A DNA stretch of 64,000 bases from Prorocentrum cordatum (GCA_963575745.1 CAUYUJ010014360.1:850272-914271), one strand, 5' to 3'; positions 19,235-31,739 are shown, numbered from the stretch's first letter. Translations and numbers: made by a program. Notes: generated from the sequence alone by a model not told the origin.

Positions 19235-20440
19235 AAAAAGGCGTTACTCCGCTGGACCCTAGGGGTGGCGAGGTCTCCGGGTGGTCCGCGTAAGACGTCA
19301 CTCCAATGGCACACCCAGCAGCCCTTGAAAGTGGTGACAGTTTCGCAAATCGCAGCCCCACAGGGATGGCGAGGTCTCCGGGTGGTCTGGGTAAGACGTC
19401 ACTCCGCTGAACCCCCAGCAGCCGTCGAAAAGGGGGACAGTTTCGCAGATCGCAGCCCCACAGGGATGGCGAGGTCTCCGAATGGTCTGGATAAGACGTC
19501 ACTCCGCGTAAATCGCAGCCCCACCAAACCGGCGAGGTCTCATCTGAATTTGGGTAAGACGTCACTCCGCCGGGCCCCCTTGGCAGCCCTGGAAAGTGGC
19601 GACGGTTTCGCAGATCGCAGCCCCACAAGGATGGCGAGGTCTCATTTGAATGTGGGAAAGACGTCACACCGCTGGGCCGCCAGCAACCCTCGAAAGTGGC
19701 GACGGTTTTGCGGATCGCAGCCCCATAAGGATGGCCAGGTCTCCTGGTGGTCTGGGCAAGACATCATTCCGCAAGACCCCACAGCAGCCCTGGAAAGTGG
19801 CGACGGTTTCGCAGATCGCAGCCCCACAGGACTGGCGAGGCGACCTCGTGGTCTGAATAAGATTTTACTCCGCTGGACCCCCCAGCAGCCTTCGAAAGTG
19901 GCGACGGTTTCGCAGATCGCAGCCCCACAAAAACGGCGAGGTCTCCTGGTGATCTGGGTAAGACGCCACTCAGCTGGAACAGCAGCCCTCGAAAGTGGCG
20001 ACGGTTTCGCAGATCGCAGCCCCACAGGGATGGCGACGTCTCCTGGTAGTCTGGGTACGACGTCACTCCACTGGACCCCCAGCAGCCCTCGAAAATGGCA
20101 AAGGTTTCGCAGATCGCAGCCCCACAGGGATGACGAGGTCTCATCTGAATCTGGGTAAGACGTCACACCGCCGAGTTTCCCGGCAGCCCTCAAAAGTGAA
20201 GACAGTTTCGCACATCGCAGCCCCACAAGGATGGCGAGATTTCATGTGAATCTGGGTAAGACGTCACTCTGCTGGACCCCAGCAGCCCTGGAAAGTGGTG
20301 ACAAATTCGCAGATCGCAGCCCCATCGGTAAAGCGTGGTTTCATTTGAATTTGGGAAAGACGTCACTCAGCAGGAACCCCCAGCAAGCCTCGAAAGTGAC
20401 GACAGTTTCGCAGATCGCAGCCCCCCAAGGATGGCCAGGT
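19235..20440. repeat. ~100-bp tandem satellite, about 12 units
   Basis: The anchor ATCGCAGCCCCA recurs about every 90-110 bp (one short unit of about 65 bp near 19510). Units share AGACGTCACTCCGC, CCAGCAGCC, CGAAAGTGGCGACGGTTTCG and GATGGCGAGGTCTC. Copies differ by a few to about 20 percent. Frames of up to 297 residues on either strand (plus: TVSQIAAPQGW repeated) are produced by the array; I do not call them genes. Confidence 0.93.
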
Positions 20441-20576
20441 AGGAGGCAAGCTGGCACGCAGGAAGGAGCGAGGTGAGAGGCAGGAGAGAAGAGGAGAGGA
20501 GGAGGGGGGCGGGAGAAGGAGCCGACGCGCGGGTAGCGTTCTATTCAAAACGAATACCCAACGCAGGAGGGTTGGG

Positions 20577-20720
20577 AAAAACTGCCTCCAAGACGCCCCC
20601 GAGACGCCTCCCATGAGGCCCCATCAGCCATCCGAGTGGCCCCAGACCCGCAAGCCCAGCAAGGTGGCGGAATGTACCGATGGCCATTCGATGATCATTC
20701 GTCGGGTGTCTTGACAGATG
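20577..20720. repeat. Right copy of the duplicated segment
   Basis: Partner of 18383-18490. The pair brackets the TCC array and the ~100-bp satellite. Confidence 0.8.
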
Positions 20721-20919
20721 CTCCCCGTCGCGCACGCGGGTCCTCGCCCCACCCCCCACGCGCGCACGTCGAACACTGAGAATGTCAGCCCAAGGGGCCG
20801 CGCAAAGGCCCTCAAAAGACCCCCATGAAGCCCCAAAAGAGCTCCTAGCGAGTGAACGAGAAGCCGCGCGCAATTCGGCGCGCGGGCAGTTGAAACTATG
20901 CACCGCCAAGGCAAGGAAG

Positions 20920-23900
20920 TCAATGCGCAGCGCGGCCATCAAACGCAAACTTCGTCGCGCAATGACGCCACGCTCGCTCGTCCGCCACGCAACCATCCAG
21001 GGCGGAGTCGGAATCAAAACGGCTGCGAATCAAACTGCACAAACACCTTGTCCACACATGCCCGGAGCGCCCGGGCGCCCTCCTAACAGAATCCGCCGCA
21101 AGTTTCGCAGTCCCCGGTTGGAACGCAAGCTTCCGCAACACGTCGTCGCCCCTTACCGGCCGATTTTTCCAAACCACCAAAGTTGGTGCTTCAGCAGCTG
21201 GTCGCTGCAAGGTCGCGCACCTGCTTCTTCGAACACGGATCTGTTTGAAACTCTTGAAATGCACGAGCGCAGCAGGTTTAAAAAACTCCGGTGGCAACGA
21301 GCTTGGAATTCATCGAGACTCGAGACGTCGTCCTTCAGATTTGCTCAGTCACGCGGAGCTCAGCGAATGCATGACCTGGGTCACGATGCGCGCAGCAACC
21401 AATTCCAACTTCTTGGGATGCTGATGGACGCGTGTCTCCACGCCAGCGCGCATCTCTGAATATCCCCCCAAGCTGCCCCCAGCCGCCGGCTAAATGCTTG
21501 CTTGGGCCTCCCGTAATTGAACAGATGCCCCAATATATTGAGCATGGCCGGCAGGACCACTGACTCTGCCGCTGGAGTCTCACGGCACGACATCACACCT
21601 CGATTGTATCAGCTGGGATGTGTTCCAGCGTAGCTCCACACCGACTTCCTTGCCTGCACCTGCGATCGCGTGGACAACATTACGCATGGACCTCCCGCGA
21701 CGCCCCACTAGGAGCGCATCGCCCGCGCGCAGAAGGATCGAAAGGTCACAGGTCGCCGAAGAGCTCAGCGCGCAGTCGCAGACCTTCTTCGCATTTTCTA
21801 TGAGAACGCCAATGACCGTGACGGACAAAAACGGAGATAGTGGACAGCATTGGGGGGGTCCACATGACTGGTTCCGCTGTCGCGGTCTCCGCGGCGGAAA
21901 AAGCCCCGTCTCTGAATGTGTCCCGGATTATGCTGAGCGCGTTGCAGGACGCCCCAAACTTCTCCAGCGCTTCCAACAAAGCGCCCACGTTGGATCAAAC
22001 GCCCCGTTCCAGTCCAGCACGAGAAAAACTTCTTTTCCGTCGCGGCCAGCACGCGACATCTCGATATACTAGCGAACAGCGTGCACTGCATCAGACGTGC
22101 CCCGTGTTCTCTGGAACCCAAACTGAGTTTTTGCAAGACGGTCTTTAGCGCCTGGATTTCGGAGATCGGCCAACAACAGGCCGGAGAAGATCTCGCGCAT
22201 GACGCAGGGAGGACTTATAGGGCGATAGCTGTCACATTGATCAACAAGGCTTTTGTTCTCATAGATGGTCGAAATCAAAGCGCGCCGCCAGTCGGCTGGC
22301 TTTCGCTTCTGATTCCAGCACTTGTTCACCGCGATCCACTGCAAATCATGCGGGCTCTTGACAAATTCCTTTCAATACTCCGCAGATATCTCGTCTGGCC
22401 CACTTGCTTTTCTCCGCTTGAGCTTTGATGCTGCGACCCCCGCCCCCCCGTCGGTGAACCGCCATCTGAAATGTGCAGGGGGGGGGGGGCAACAAGTTTG
22501 TGTCCAATGCTGTCGCTGGGCGCACTTTCCGCTGCATCTTCTCCAAGCACTCTGCCACGGTCTCCGCTTTTCGCCCGACGACAAGTTCGCCCGCCAAGTT
22601 GCGGAGACCCCCTCGCTTGCGCGGCCTCGATCGGCACGCGCGCCCCGAGGAGGCCCAGTCCCCCGCTGAGATTGTCGCATCAATCAACTCCGTCTTGCCC
22701 CACTTCAAGTATTTCCGGATTTCCTTCAGCATTCATTGTTGTTAAACTATGTTGTTTGCTGCGCGTGCCAAACTTTACCTCCTGCTCAAATATATCGCGC
22801 GCTGCGATGCCCATGGCTGTCTGGCCGCGTCTCCCCTGCGCGGTAGTTCATATAGCGCCCGTTGGAAGGCTCGTTTCGTAGCGCCCCACATGCCTCGGGC
22901 ACTTGTTGCCGCAGTCGCGCTCGCCAAGAATACTTGTGTAAATGCGCCCCAGACGCTGTCTGTTTCCAAAGCTTTGACATCGAGCGAGTCATCAAGCAAG
23001 CGTCGCGCATGCGGCGCGCCCAGTGCCAGGGCGAACGTGACCAGGTAATGATCAGTAGCCAGAGCTGTTCCTCGACGACTTCCCAAAGCTTCGACCTTGT
23101 CCACTAGGGTCGGCCCTCACAAAAACATGTCGACAATGTTGTGGGTCGATTCGCTAATCGGGCCTTGTGCTGGTACCCCGGCCTCCCGATATGTGACCTT
23201 ACTCTCCAAGTGCTGGTTGATGAACGTGTTTGCGATCACCAGGGCGTTCTCAACGCAGACTTCCAACAACAACTGGGGACCTCCACTTCGCGCATTGCTT
23301 CGCGACCCCATCCGACGCGGCCAGAAACATCATCTTCCCCGAGTCTGGCGGGGCCCACCCTCGAGTTAAAGTTTCCACAGACTACATTGAAGTAGTTTGC
23401 CCCGCTCCTTGTCGGGCGCGTAACCAACAAAAACGATGATATCTGGAGGCGGTCTCAAATTATGAGGGCACACACGCTTACAATACCGATCGTTTTCGAA
23501 CGCATGCGCAACTTCAACACCCAAATTCGGACATACGCTTGTTTGAAGGACTTCACATGCCGCCAGGCTGCCGGCGCTACGACAAATCCAACACCGGCCC
23601 ACGTCCTACCATCACCATCCGCACCAGACAGTATGAAATAAAAGTCATCGAATCTGTAATTGTCTGCCTTTTGCTTCCATGTCTCTCGAATACAAAGTAT
23701 ATCGGTACCATACAATGCCATATGGTGGATCAGCCCCAGTCTTCGCATAGGTAAACCCTTGAACGTTCAAAGTACCAAAAGTAAACGACTCGCAAGAATT
23801 ATCGTCACTCGGTGTCGCTTTGTCGTTGTAGTTTTGTTGAACGAATTCGCAATTGAGGCGAGTAGGTGGGCATCTTGCCCCACTCCCCCCGCCTCGAAAT

Positions 23901-24694
23901 TAAACGATTGAAGAACACCCACATGATGATCAGTACTTCGATGAGGTGGTGGCGCTCTGCATTCTTGCCCTCGACACATGTCATGTACCCATTCCTGCGC
24001 CCATGCATTTCTGCACCCTGCTCAGGGCGAGGCGCCCGTTTGCCTGGTCTTGCAGCTGTTTCCATCCGGGTGCACTTCGGAGCAGCACGCATGACTTCTT
24101 TGCCACCGGCCTTCAGGATCCCCGCGCTGACATTCAGTTTGACAAACTTCTTGTCGAAGCCCCACTCTGTGGGCAAATAGCACTGTCCCAACAACAACGA
24201 TGACATCATCAATGTTTCAAGTGGGGTGTCAAAACTGTACCCAACCCACCTACTGCCTTCCATTGGGTTGGCCATCTTGGGGCAGAGGTCCTCCAAGTAT
24301 GTTTGCGCTTTCTGTGCCGCCGCGGCTGTCCCGAGCTCGATGAACATCATGCCTTTGAGCTCTTCTGGCGGTTCCTTGTTTGTAGATCTCCGTGGGGGCG
24401 TCGATATTGCCGTCCTGTAAGGTGTTCTGCTTCCTGAAATGCGGGGTGTGGTAAACACCGTAGAACAATGGTCGATGTGTCCTCCGATCTGGCCGACGGT
24501 TTCCTGAGTTCAGAGGCTTCGCGTTCTAAGTCATGGAATTTGGTTTCGAACTCAGTGTCCCCCGATCGCGCAGAAGTTGCCGATGTGCTCCTCGTCGAGG
24601 TTGGCCTGGACGGGTTCATTTCCAATGCTTCGCCCCCCTTCGTGATCTCACCCACCGCGACCTTCAGCGGATCCACGGAGTTCTGAAGGTCCAC
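20920..24694 (-). pseudogene. Non-LTR retrotransposon (LINE, endonuclease plus reverse transcriptase), decayed
   Basis: Read on the minus strand. 24694-23805: ORF1-like region (MFIELGTAAAAQKAQTYLED). 23748-22775: APE-type endonuclease, with DILCIRETWKQKADN, VVCGNFNSRVG and ATDHYLV matching the QETW, GDFN and SDH positions. 22683-21335: reverse transcriptase, with KASGPDEISAEY, NKCWNQKRKPADWRRALIST, CDSYRPIS, GFQRTRGTSDAV and DALLVGRRGRSMRNVVH. The catalytic F/YADD is replaced by RAGD. 21300-20920: C-terminal region (LRKLAFQPGTAKLAADSVRR). The frame changes many times and stops occur, so it is inactive. Known role of the family: target-primed reverse transcription. Subfamily placement (RTE/Jockey-like) is inference. 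Confidence 0.87.
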
Positions 24695-24699
24695 CTTCG

Positions 24700-25078
24700 A
24701 GACTCCGTGCGCCTTGATGGCCTCGATGTTGGATCGGCCTCAACTCCTGCTTCACGAGCTCGCCGAGGGCCTCCATGGTGACGGGCGTCCCGGCTGGACA
24801 AGCCACGTTAGCGCCGCTTGCCGACCCAGCACCTGCTAGACGCTGGAGAAACTAATATTGTAGCGCTCGAGGTCCTTTTTCGTCCACTTTGAGTGGTGAA
24901 CTCCCCGCCCGTGGTACTTGATCTGGTGATTTAAACACACCTTTCACTGGGATCCCCATGTGGTGCTTTTTCTGCTGGCACCTCCGAAGAGCGAGAAGGG
25001 CGAGAAGAAACTGGATAGTGGCGTGGTGTGAGAAGGAAAAGTTGTATGCATGGTGTGATCAAATATATGGGGCTTGGC
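24700..25078. other. No gene recognised
   Basis: May include the 5' untranslated part of the adjacent LINE; no motif-bearing frame. Confidence 0.4.
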
Positions 25079-25079
25079 G

Positions 25080-25570
25080 GGCCGAAACCTTGAGCTCCTA
25101 GAAGCCCCCACAAAACGCACAAGAAGCCCTCAGGAGCAACACACAACAACCGCCAGTTCCCCAAGGTGTCAGCAGTGTGGCGTAAGCCCAAGAATCAGGC
25201 CACCTCTCCAACCCGCCGCCACCCCAAACCATACCAGAATGTGGAAAACTCGTGCCCAAGATTGCCAGTAAATGGTCCACGGTGGCCCTCAGGACGGCCT
25301 CAACACGCCCCCGAGAAGCCAGCCTTCGACCTCCGAGGGGGGGGGGGATTACGGACCCCTCCCCTTTTCTTCCATGTGGCCCGAGATCGCCAAAAGGGGG
25401 CCCCAAGACCCCTCCCCCACCACCCACCCACCCAAAGAGCTCCAAAAGAGCCCCAGTACCGCCCCAAAGCAAGCCCCAAGAGAGTCCCAAGAGGACCCCG
25501 CGAAGCCACAAGAGGGTCCCGAAAAGAGCCCCGAAAAGGGCCCCGAGACGGCTCCAGGAGTGTTCGAAGA
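25080..25570. repeat. CCAAGAGG-motif array, copy 4
   Basis: CCCCAAGAG, CCACAAGAGGG, CCCCGAAAAG and related words, with a G run at 25338-25347. The low-complexity frame continues into the ATC array. Confidence 0.6.
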
Positions 25571-25683
25571 CCGCGACAAGGCTCTAACAACTGAAAGCCA
25601 GCGAAGGCGTTCTCCTCTTCCTCCCGCTCCTCTCCTCATTATCATGTTCCTCCTCCTCCTCGTCCTCCTCCTCATCACCATCC

Positions 25684-26872
<1,189 letters not shown>

Positions 26873-27530
26873 CCTACTCTTCCTCCTCCCCCTCCTCCCA
26901 CGTGCCTGGACATCGGTTCTGAATGGAATTGATGCGCTGCTGCATGGGCGCCTCCTCCTCCTCCACCTCCACCTCCTCCTCCCAACATTCCTCTAGGACG
27001 CCTCATGAGGCTTCTACGACAACCAGCCTGTGCATCGGACTCCTCCTCATTTCCCTCATCCTCCTGTACCTCCCCCTCCTGGATGACATGGATGCTGTTC
27101 TGCACGGGCTCTTCCGTCGTCGGTCGGATCTGGTGTTCCACAGAAAATTGTGGGCGACTGGTCTACCGCATGCGACTACACTTGGTTGACCAGGGCCACG
27201 CGCCTCGGCATCGTTTCTCGCCAAATCCATGGATCGGGGAAGGTGCCCTCCCCAAAATGCGGCCAGTGCCGCCTCGCTCGGCGGCGGAAATCCACGATGT
27301 CCCATGGAAACAGGACCCGTCGCTAATCCACGCCCCCTGGATCCATGTTTGCGATCCCCTGAGATTGGCAGTCGATTGAGCCTAGTGGCAGTCCATTGAG
27401 CTAATCCCCCCTGAAGCTGCCCCTGAGGCACAGGGTGAGCTCAGAAGCCGCTTCAGAGGAAGAACTGTGCATAAGAGCAGAAACTTTCGACGCCCCTCGC
27501 GGATTTCATCGATCTGCGCTGAACTTCCCT
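26873..27530. other. No gene confidently recognised
   Basis: A plus frame at 26923-27189 contains a hydrophobic stretch (IGLLLISLILLYLPLLDD) but is TCC-derived at its start. No family match. Confidence 0.35.
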
Positions 27531-27534
27531 CCCT

Positions 27535-27620
27535 GGCGCGCGGAGCGCGCCAGGGGCGGCGCTGGAGGCGCCACCAGGGGGTCCCTGGCGCCGATCCAAG
27601 AAATCCGGCGGGGCTCTTTA
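27535..27620. repeat. GGCGCC-rich dispersed repeat, copy 1
   Basis: GGCGGCGCTGGAGGCGCCA, then CCTGGCGCCGATCC and GAAATCCGGCG. Related copies at 57440-57530 and 60012-60104. Confidence 0.6.
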
Positions 27621-27648
27621 TCGGCGAACGAACAGCACGCACCCATAC

Positions 27649-28543
27649 CCGTAGGGTTAGGTCGGGCCTGTCCCCCAGGGGGGGGTTGGGCGAAAAATTA
27701 ACAATAGTCTTGAAACACTCTCGAAATATTCAAAACATGTCACAACAAAAACAAAATATCGTCCCCATAAGATTCGCTTTACTATTTGTCCCTTCCTAGG
27801 CTCTGCCTAGAAGGGTTCTTGCCCGGTAAACATAAAGGGCCGGGCAGTGCAACTCGCCCCGGGCGGTTCCCCCAGCATCCGCCCCACGGTTCCCCCAGTC
27901 CCATGGGAGCTTTAGCTTTAGCTTTAGCTTTACCTTTACCTTTAGATTTAGCTTAGCTTTAGCTTAGCTTTAGCTTAGCTGTAGTTCAGTTTTAGCTTAG
28001 TTTTAACTTAGATTTAGCTTAGCTTTAGCTTAGATGTAGCTTAGATTTAGCTTAGCGTTAGCTTAGTTTTAGCTTAGCGTTAGCTTAGCGCTGCTTACCT
28101 TTAGCTTAGCTTTAGCTTAGCTTTAGCTCAGCTTTAGCTTAGCTGTAGCTTAGCTTTAGCTCAGCTTCAGCTTAGCTGTAGCTTAGTTTTAGATTAGCTT
28201 GAGTTTAGCGTTAGCTTAGCTTTAGCTTAGCTTTAGCTTAGCTTCAGCTTAGGTTTAGCTTAGATGTAGCTTAGCTTTAGCTTAAAGTTAGTTTAGATTT
28301 AGCTTAGCTTTAGCTTAGCTTGAGCTTAGCTTTAGCGTAGCTTTAGCTTAGCTTTAGCTTATATTTAGCTTAGCTTTAGCTTAGCTTTAGCTTAGCTTTA
28401 GTTTAGCTTTAGCTTAGCTTTAGCTTAGCTTCACTGCTACTACTAATGCTGCTTTCCTGGGGGCTCCAACTCCTAGGTAGGGTCGCACTGGGATAATTGA
28501 ATGTTCCTCCTGTAGAGGGACAGGCCCGAACTTATTCATAGGG
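27649..28543. mobile_element. TIR element carrying a TTTAGCTTAGC satellite
   Basis: The left end from 27657 reads TTAGGTCGGGCCTGTCCC. The right end at 28517-28534, reverse-complemented, reads TAAGTTCGGGCCTGTCCC (16 of 18 identical). The ends match the element at 32673-33037. Flanks CCGTAGGG and TCATAGGG could be a diverged 8-bp target duplication. The interior is mainly the satellite at 27905-28432. There is no transposase, so it is non-autonomous. Confidence 0.65.
27905..28432. repeat. TTTAGCTTAGC minisatellite (~530 bp)
   Basis: Alternating TTTAGC and TTAGC units give an 11-bp period of about 45 copies, with point variants (GTTAGC, TGTAGC, TTCAGC). It resembles, but is not, the TTTAGGG telomere repeat. 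Confidence 0.95.
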
Positions 28544-28650
28544 GGGACGGAAAGGGCTATGGGTGCGTGAGCGCGTGGTCGGGTGGGGGTGTCCGCTCGA
28601 ACGGGAGCCCCCCCCCCGCGGTCCGACCACCCGCACCCATACCCATAGCC
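28541..28650. other. Imperfect hairpin
   Basis: GGCTATGGGTGCGTGAGCG with GTGGTCGGG pairs with GTCCGACCACCCGCACCC and CCCATAGCC at 28621-28649. The stem is about 30 bp and imperfect; the loop is GC-rich. Confidence 0.6.
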
Positions 28651-28920
28651 AGTCCTCCTCCCGGACCCCCTTCGGGTACTCTGGATTGCTGAACAAGCGT
28701 GGGAAGGGGGATCGCGTGGGGGGATGGAGATGGCTTGTCCTGCGAGGGGCGTGGGGGTGTGCCAATCTTGATGCCGCTGCGCCGTCCCGCGTGGGTGTCG
28801 GTTTTGGTGCCTGTGCGGGGGCGCGCGTGGGGGGGTCGGAACGGGCCGTCTGCCGGGATGGCACGGGGAGGCCGCTCAGCATGCAATCTGGAGTATGGGT
28901 GTGTGTGTGTGCGTCTTGTA

Positions 28921-28997
28921 GGGAGCCACATGCGAACCCTACCCCTAACCCCCACGATTTCCGAGGGGGGTAGGGGTAGGGTTCACATGTGGCCCCC
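28921..28997. mobile_element. Near-perfect 33-bp-arm hairpin (foldback)
   Basis: The left arm contains GCCACATGCGAACCCTACCC and then CTAACCCCC. The right arm, reverse-complemented, contains GCCACATGTGAACCCTACCC and then CTACCCCC. Only about 11 bp separate them. The core GAACCCTACCCC recurs in the hairpins at 62156-62322. Confidence 0.7.
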
Positions 28998-28999
28998 TA

Positions 29000-29262
29000 T
29001 CTTGTTCTTTCGTCACTCGTTGATGCCGCTGGAGTCAGCGCGCGACCGTGGCGATCCCGGGAGCCACGGCAGGCGGCCTGGGTGGGGCCGGGCGCAGCGG
29101 CCGGGACAAGAGGAGGGCCGCAGCAGGGCCGCAGCAGGCGGAGCGGGCCCGGGAGCCCGGGCACGGCGCGCGAGCATCGGCACGACGAGCAGAGCCGGCG
29201 TTCGGAGGAGGCCACGGGCGGGGGGAGCCGGGAGCGGGGAGGGAAGGGCACACGAGAGGGAT
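29000..29262. other. GC-rich spacer, no gene recognised
   Basis: Arg/Gly/Ala-rich frames in all registers; no motif. Confidence 0.4.
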
Positions 29263-29269
29263 CCAGAGG

Positions 29270-29481
29270 CACACCACCACCACCACCACCACCACCACCC
29301 CCACCACCACCACCACCCCCACCACCACCACCACCCACCACCACCACCACCACCACCTCCTCCTCCTCCTCCTCCTCCTCCTCCTCCTCCTCCTCCTCCC
29401 TCCCTCCTCCTCCTCCTCCTCCTCCTCCTCCTCCTCCTCCTCCTCCTCCTCCTCCTCCTCCTCCTCCTCCTCCTCCTCCTC
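29270..29481. repeat. (CAC)n(TCC)n compound microsatellite
   Basis: About 90 bp of CAC/ACC units pass into about 120 bp of TCC units. Poly-His, poly-Thr and poly-Pro frames are artefacts. Confidence 0.97.
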
Positions 29482-29484
29482 CCA

Positions 29485-30200
29485 GGGACGGGGGAGGCGA
29501 CAAGCGAGGGTGGAGGAGGGAGGGGGGCATGGGCGCGGCGGTGGCGTGGCGTTCTCGGGGCCCGCAGGCGAGGAGAACGCTGGGAATGACGAGCACGAGG
29601 TGCGCGGCACGCGACAGGTGGGCCACACGCGCCAGGTGAACGGGGCGCGCCCAAGTGCGACAGGTGCGCAGACGACGCCAGGTGCAACGAGCTCCCCAAC
29701 TGAGCAGCCAGGCGGCGGTTTACGATGCCACCCCCCCCTCCTCCCAGCCCCCCGGGTCCTGGGTGTACCCGTTCCGAAAGTTCTTGTCCTGCTCTTGCGG
29801 CGGCCCGCTAGACCTTGCCGTCCTCCGTCCCCCCGAGTGCGCGGGTACATGAGCGTCCTCGCACGGAAGCGATCACATTCACGACCACCCTACCACGACG
29901 CTCCTGAGACCCAATCTGTCTCTTTGAGAGGGCGAGCGGAGTCGCTGCACACTGGCCAACATACCCTTCGATGGGCACAGCGCCAACAAAACGCGGTATG
30001 GGGGTGCCAGGCGAAGTCCGCGAAGGCCAACACCATAATATACCGCAAAGTGGTCTGACGGTAGGTTCACATGGGCGCCCTCTCGCTACATTCGTGAAGC
30101 CTTCCTCAAGCCCCCAGGGATGCCGGAGTGAAGCTCCAAGAACACCCCAAGATGGTCCCGAGAAAAGCCCAAGAAGACCCCCACGAAGGCAACGGAACCT
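29485..30200. other. No gene recognised
   Basis: Includes a short CCAAGA-type patch near 30130-30180. No motif-bearing frame. Confidence 0.4.
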
Positions 30201-30204
30201 ACAG

Positions 30205-30705
30205 CGTCTGGGGGCCCCCTGGAGCGTGGACAGGCGAAAACACGTACCCCGCGCGGACGCGCCAAGCACATGCTGGCCCCGCCCCTCCGCGCACGCATCT
30301 GCACGCGCAAAGAATCCGACGATGAGAAGTTACATCCCCCCCCCCCCTGGGGGCCGTGGACACGGGAGAACACGTCCCCCGCGCGCAGGCGCCAGGCGCA
30401 TGCTGGGCCCCATCCTCCGCGCACGCACTTTCACGCGCAAGGAATCCGACGCCTAACAGCTGGGTCCCCCCCCGGGGGGCCGTGGACCGGGAAAACACGT
30501 CCCCCGCGCGCACGCGCCAGGCGCATGGCGGGCATCCCCCCTCCGCGCACGCATCCTTACAAGCAAAGGATCCGGCGACTAGAAGTCGGGTCTCCCTCTG
30601 GGGGGCCCGCTGCGGCGAGGAATGTGTGAAAACGCAGGCCGAACGCCTGCACGCCCAGACGCATGTTGGAGACCACCCCCCTCCGCACACGCACACCGAC
30701 GCCCG
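30205..30705. repeat. ~128-bp tandem repeat, four units
   Basis: The anchor CACGTMCCCCGCGCG (CACGTACCCC, CACGTCCCCC) lies at 30241, 30371 and 30496; a diverged fourth unit starts near 30600. Units share GGGGGCC, CCGCGCACGCAT and GCGCAAGGAATCCGACG. Confidence 0.88.
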
Positions 30706-30709
30706 CTGA

Positions 30710-30975
30710 CAGCGGGCCGCTGTTCGACGCCCTTGCGGTACAGGGCCAAAGGCTCGCCAACACAAGGAGAACTCTGGGCTGGAGCCCTTACGGGAAACAG
30801 TTACCATAAAAGAGTCTCACAAGGGGCGGGCCACGCGCGCGCGCACCCACTCGAGCATGTCACAAGCATTTACAACCAGTGGCTCCCTGCGCAGTTCAAC
30901 ATCGAGCTACTCCATCACTTATACACGACACTGACACTGTAGCGGAAAATGTGGTGGGTTTTCTGCGAGCGCACT
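30710..30975. other. No gene recognised
   Basis: Unique sequence after the tandem repeat. Confidence 0.4.
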
Positions 30976-30977
30976 AC

Positions 30978-31280
30978 TTCATCATCCTCATCATACTCAT
31001 CATCATCCTCATCATCATCGCCATCATCATCAGCAGCATCATCAGCAGCATCATCACCTTTGTCTACGACATCGTCATCGTCATCGTCATAAACACCATG
31101 GTCATTGTCGGCATCAACATTATCGTCATCACCATCTGCATCACCATCGGCAACAAACTCATCGCAACCGTCGTCCTTGTATCATAGTCACCACCATCTC
31201 AACTACCATCATTACCGTGATCATAGTAGCCATCATTCTGATCGTGATCGTCATCGCCGCTGTCGCCACCATCGTCAACC
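30978..31280. repeat. Degenerate (ATC)n tract
   Basis: CATCATC and CATCGTC words with interruptions; the Ile/Val-rich frame is an artefact. Confidence 0.85.
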
Positions 31281-31551
31281 GCGTTTCCACCACATCGCGC
31301 CCTGCAGGACGGCCCTCTTCTGCTCGACAGGGGTCCATGCGCCAACGCGCTTGTCGGGACGTGCTGGCAAGCTCGCACCGGCAACTGCTACAATGACCGC
31401 ACGGGCGTTGCCCACGAGGTGCGGGCGGACGAGCGGGAGAGTTGCTGGAGCGCTGGAGGTCGGAACGCGAAGACGCCACAGGAGGTGGACTGCACCACGT
31501 AGTCTGCGCCACAGAGTCTGCACCCCATCAGTTTCCACCGCAGAAGGAAGG

Positions 31552-31733
31552 TACTCCAGATTTCGTAATAAAGGGAGGGGGTCTTATTTCGGGGGGGGGT
31601 CTCTTCCAGGCTATCTTGGAGGGCCTGGGGGGTCTGGGGACGACGTTTTGGAGGGTTCTCCCACGGGGGAGGTCTGAAATGGCTTGTCTTGGAGGGTCCA
31701 GACCCCCTCCCTTTTATTACGAAATCTGGAGTA
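31552..31733. mobile_element. ~180-bp TIR element with TA target duplication, copy 1
   Basis: The left end is CTCCAGATTTCGTAATAAA and the right end is its inverse, each flanked by TA. TIRs are about 30 bp and run on into G-rich sequence (GGGGGTC). The interior has CTCTTCCAGGCTATCTTGGA and GGTTCTCCCACG. Nearly identical to 45570-45752. TA duplication and terminal repeats fit a mariner-like MITE; there is no coding capacity. Confidence 0.85.
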
Positions 31734-31739
31734 GGCCAG

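Noticed and set aside
19265-20226. 297- and 194-residue frames over the ~100-bp satellite
   Set aside because: Both strands stay open because of the repeat period; unit lengths vary by non-multiples of three.
27905-28432. TTTAGC repeat as an internal telomere
   Set aside because: The unit is TTTAGCTTAGC, not TTTAGGG, and it lies within transposon-like ends.
29013-30058. His/Thr/Pro-rich and Trp/Val/Gly-rich long frames
   Set aside because: Produced by (CAC)n(TCC)n; both strands equally open.
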